DNA from: Paenibacillus alvei | GTDB taxonomy: Bacteria; Bacillota; Bacilli; Paenibacillales; NBRC-103111 | DNA length: 33,582 bases | Direction: 5' to 3' | NCBI GenBank assembly: GCA_945881905.1 | Contig: CAMCVV010000023.1 | Span: 1-33,582 of the forward strand | In this document: piece by piece, positions 32,623-33,582 of the stretch | Layout of the letters: each line of letters begins with the position of its first letter | Numbering within the stretch: the stretch's first letter is position 1 | The notes under the pieces: generated by a model | What the model was told of the DNA's origin: nothing | Databases searched by the model: none | Seen by the model: only the letters and a program-made list of their open reading frames with translations | Position numbers and translations under genes: made by a program

Positions 32623-33582
32623 TCAGCGCTGAGCAACTCTACTTTCTACAATCGATAAAGCTTCTTGTAGCTTCGAGGTGTCTTTCGCACCTGCTTGAGC
32701 TAGATCTGCTTTACCACCACCACTACCCCCACAGATCGATGCAACTTCTTTGATTAATGTTCCTGCATGGAAACCTCGCTTTACTAAATCAGGAGTAACT
32801 GCTGCAACCAAATGAACTTTATCATCTGCAATAGCTCCTAGAACAATGATCGCTGAACCTAATTTAGTTCTCATCGTGTCTACGATATCTCGTAATGAGT
32901 CCATATCCTTGGCTCGTACTTGTGTTGCAAGGACACGTACACCTATTACTTCAACGACTCTATCCGCAAGTGAAGTGGCTTCAAATTGATTCAGTTTGCT
33001 TCGTAAAGTCTCATTTTCTTTCGATATATCCCTGAGCTGTTGAAGTGTATGTTCGATGCGTTTGGGTAAGTCTTGAAGGTTGGATTTGAATAACCCTGCT
33101 GTATCTTTGAGCAAAGTAAGCTGGTTTTGCATATATACATAAGCAGATTGACCTGTAACTGCTTCAATTCTGCGAATTCCCGAACCAATTCCTGATTCAC
33201 TGACGAGTTTGCATATCCCGATTTCTGATGTGTGCTTGACGTGGCAACCACCACATAGCTCTAAGCTATAATCTCCGATGCGAACCACTCGAACGGTTTC
33301 AGTGTACTTTTCACCGAATAACGCCATGGCTCCCATCGCTTTGGCATCAGCAAGTGCATGTAATGAAATTTCGATAGGGGTATTATTCCATATCTGACGA
33401 TTCACTTTCTCCTCGATTTCTTGCAATTCTTCACTTGATATACTTCCAAAATGTGAAAAGTCGAAACGAAGTCGTTCCGGTTCTACAAGAGAACCTGCTT
33501 GATTCACATGTTCACCTAGTACTTCTTTCAATGCTTTATGCAAGAGATGAGTCGCCGTATGATTCTTGATAATCGCTTTACG
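32623..33582 (-). CDS. alaS: Alanyl-tRNA synthetase, C-terminal part (cut by window edge)
   Basis: The frame continues to the right edge, giving 319 residues. It opens with the editing-domain zinc motif NHTATHLLHKALKEVLGEHV and continues with GSLVEPERLRFDFSHF. The second zinc motif LCGGCHVKHTSEIG clears mischarged Ser/Gly-tRNA(Ala). A coiled segment then leads to the C-terminal DHHA1 (C-Ala) domain with CGGSGGGKADLAQAGAKD. A Met codon at 33543 is internal, not the start. The catalytic and tRNA-recognition parts and any leader lie outside the window. Confidence 0.96.
   Translation of the reverse strand, partial: RKAIIKNHTATHLLHKALKEVLGEHVNQAGSLVEPERLRFDFSHFGSISSEELQEIEEKVNRQIWNNTPIEISLHALADAKAMGAMALFGEKYTETVRVVRIGDYSLELCGGCHVKHTSEIGICKLVSESGIGSGIRRIEAVTGQSAYVYMQNQLTLLKDTAGLFKSNLQDLPKRIEHTLQQLRDISKENETLRSKLNQFEATSLADRVVEVIGVRVLATQVRAKDMDSLRDIVDTMRTKLGSAIIVLGAIADDKVHLVAAVTPDLVKRGFHAGTLIKEVASICGGSGGGKADLAQAGAKDTSKLQEALSIVESRVAQR

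Overview
The window is a stretch of a low-to-mid GC Firmicutes (Bacillota) chromosome. Every credible gene but one lies on the minus strand. The right edge has the Bacillus-type order alaS - yrzL(ireB) - ruvX - DUF1292 genes - mltG - two U32 peptidase genes. Other Firmicutes signs are strong Shine-Dalgarno sequences with many GTG/TTG starts, a Bacillus-like pdhABCD operon, a LipL-type octanoyltransferase and lipoprotein ABC binding proteins. A Paenibacillaceae-like Bacillales member is a reasonable guess; the species cannot be named from this sequence.

Layout from left to right: (1) 1-473, the N-terminal part of a secreted protein, possibly a polymorphic toxin, cut by the window edge. (2) 668-6337, a five-gene peptide/nickel-type (Dpp/Opp) ABC operon with its own promoter and terminator. 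(3) 6632-20624, an accessory block: a CUT1-type sugar ABC transporter (binding protein plus two permeases, no ATPase), four cytoplasmic type I sulfatases, a zinc alcohol dehydrogenase, a CoA-acylating aldehyde dehydrogenase of the methylmalonate-semialdehyde type, an orotidine-decarboxylase/hexulose-phosphate-synthase (HUMPS) family protein and a GntR/FCD regulator. (4) 20897-25796, pdhABCD for the pyruvate dehydrogenase complex. (5) 26049-26789, an esterase, the only plus-strand gene. (6) 26790-33582, lipL, two U32 (TrhP/YrrN-YrrO) genes, mltG, two DUF1292 genes, ruvX, yrzL and the 3' end of alaS.

The most interesting part is block 3. It reads as three transcripts: HUMPS-sulfatase; ADH-ALDH-sulfatase-sulfatase; and binding protein-permease-permease-sulfatase. 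Each is preceded by a copy of the same dyad, CTGATA-N-TATCAG, placed over a possible promoter, and the GntR/FCD gene sits next to the first. The simplest model is one regulon that imports an intact organosulfate or sulfated sugar, removes sulfate in the cytoplasm with four sulfatases, then oxidises and cleaves the carbon skeleton. The substrate is not identified. No glycoside hydrolase, polysaccharide lyase, sugar kinase, transporter ATPase or sulfatase-maturing enzyme is present in the window, so those functions must lie elsewhere or not be needed.

No rRNA, tRNA, CRISPR array, transposase or phage gene was seen. No stretch over 300 bases lacks a gene; intergenic regions are described through their promoters, dyads and terminators.
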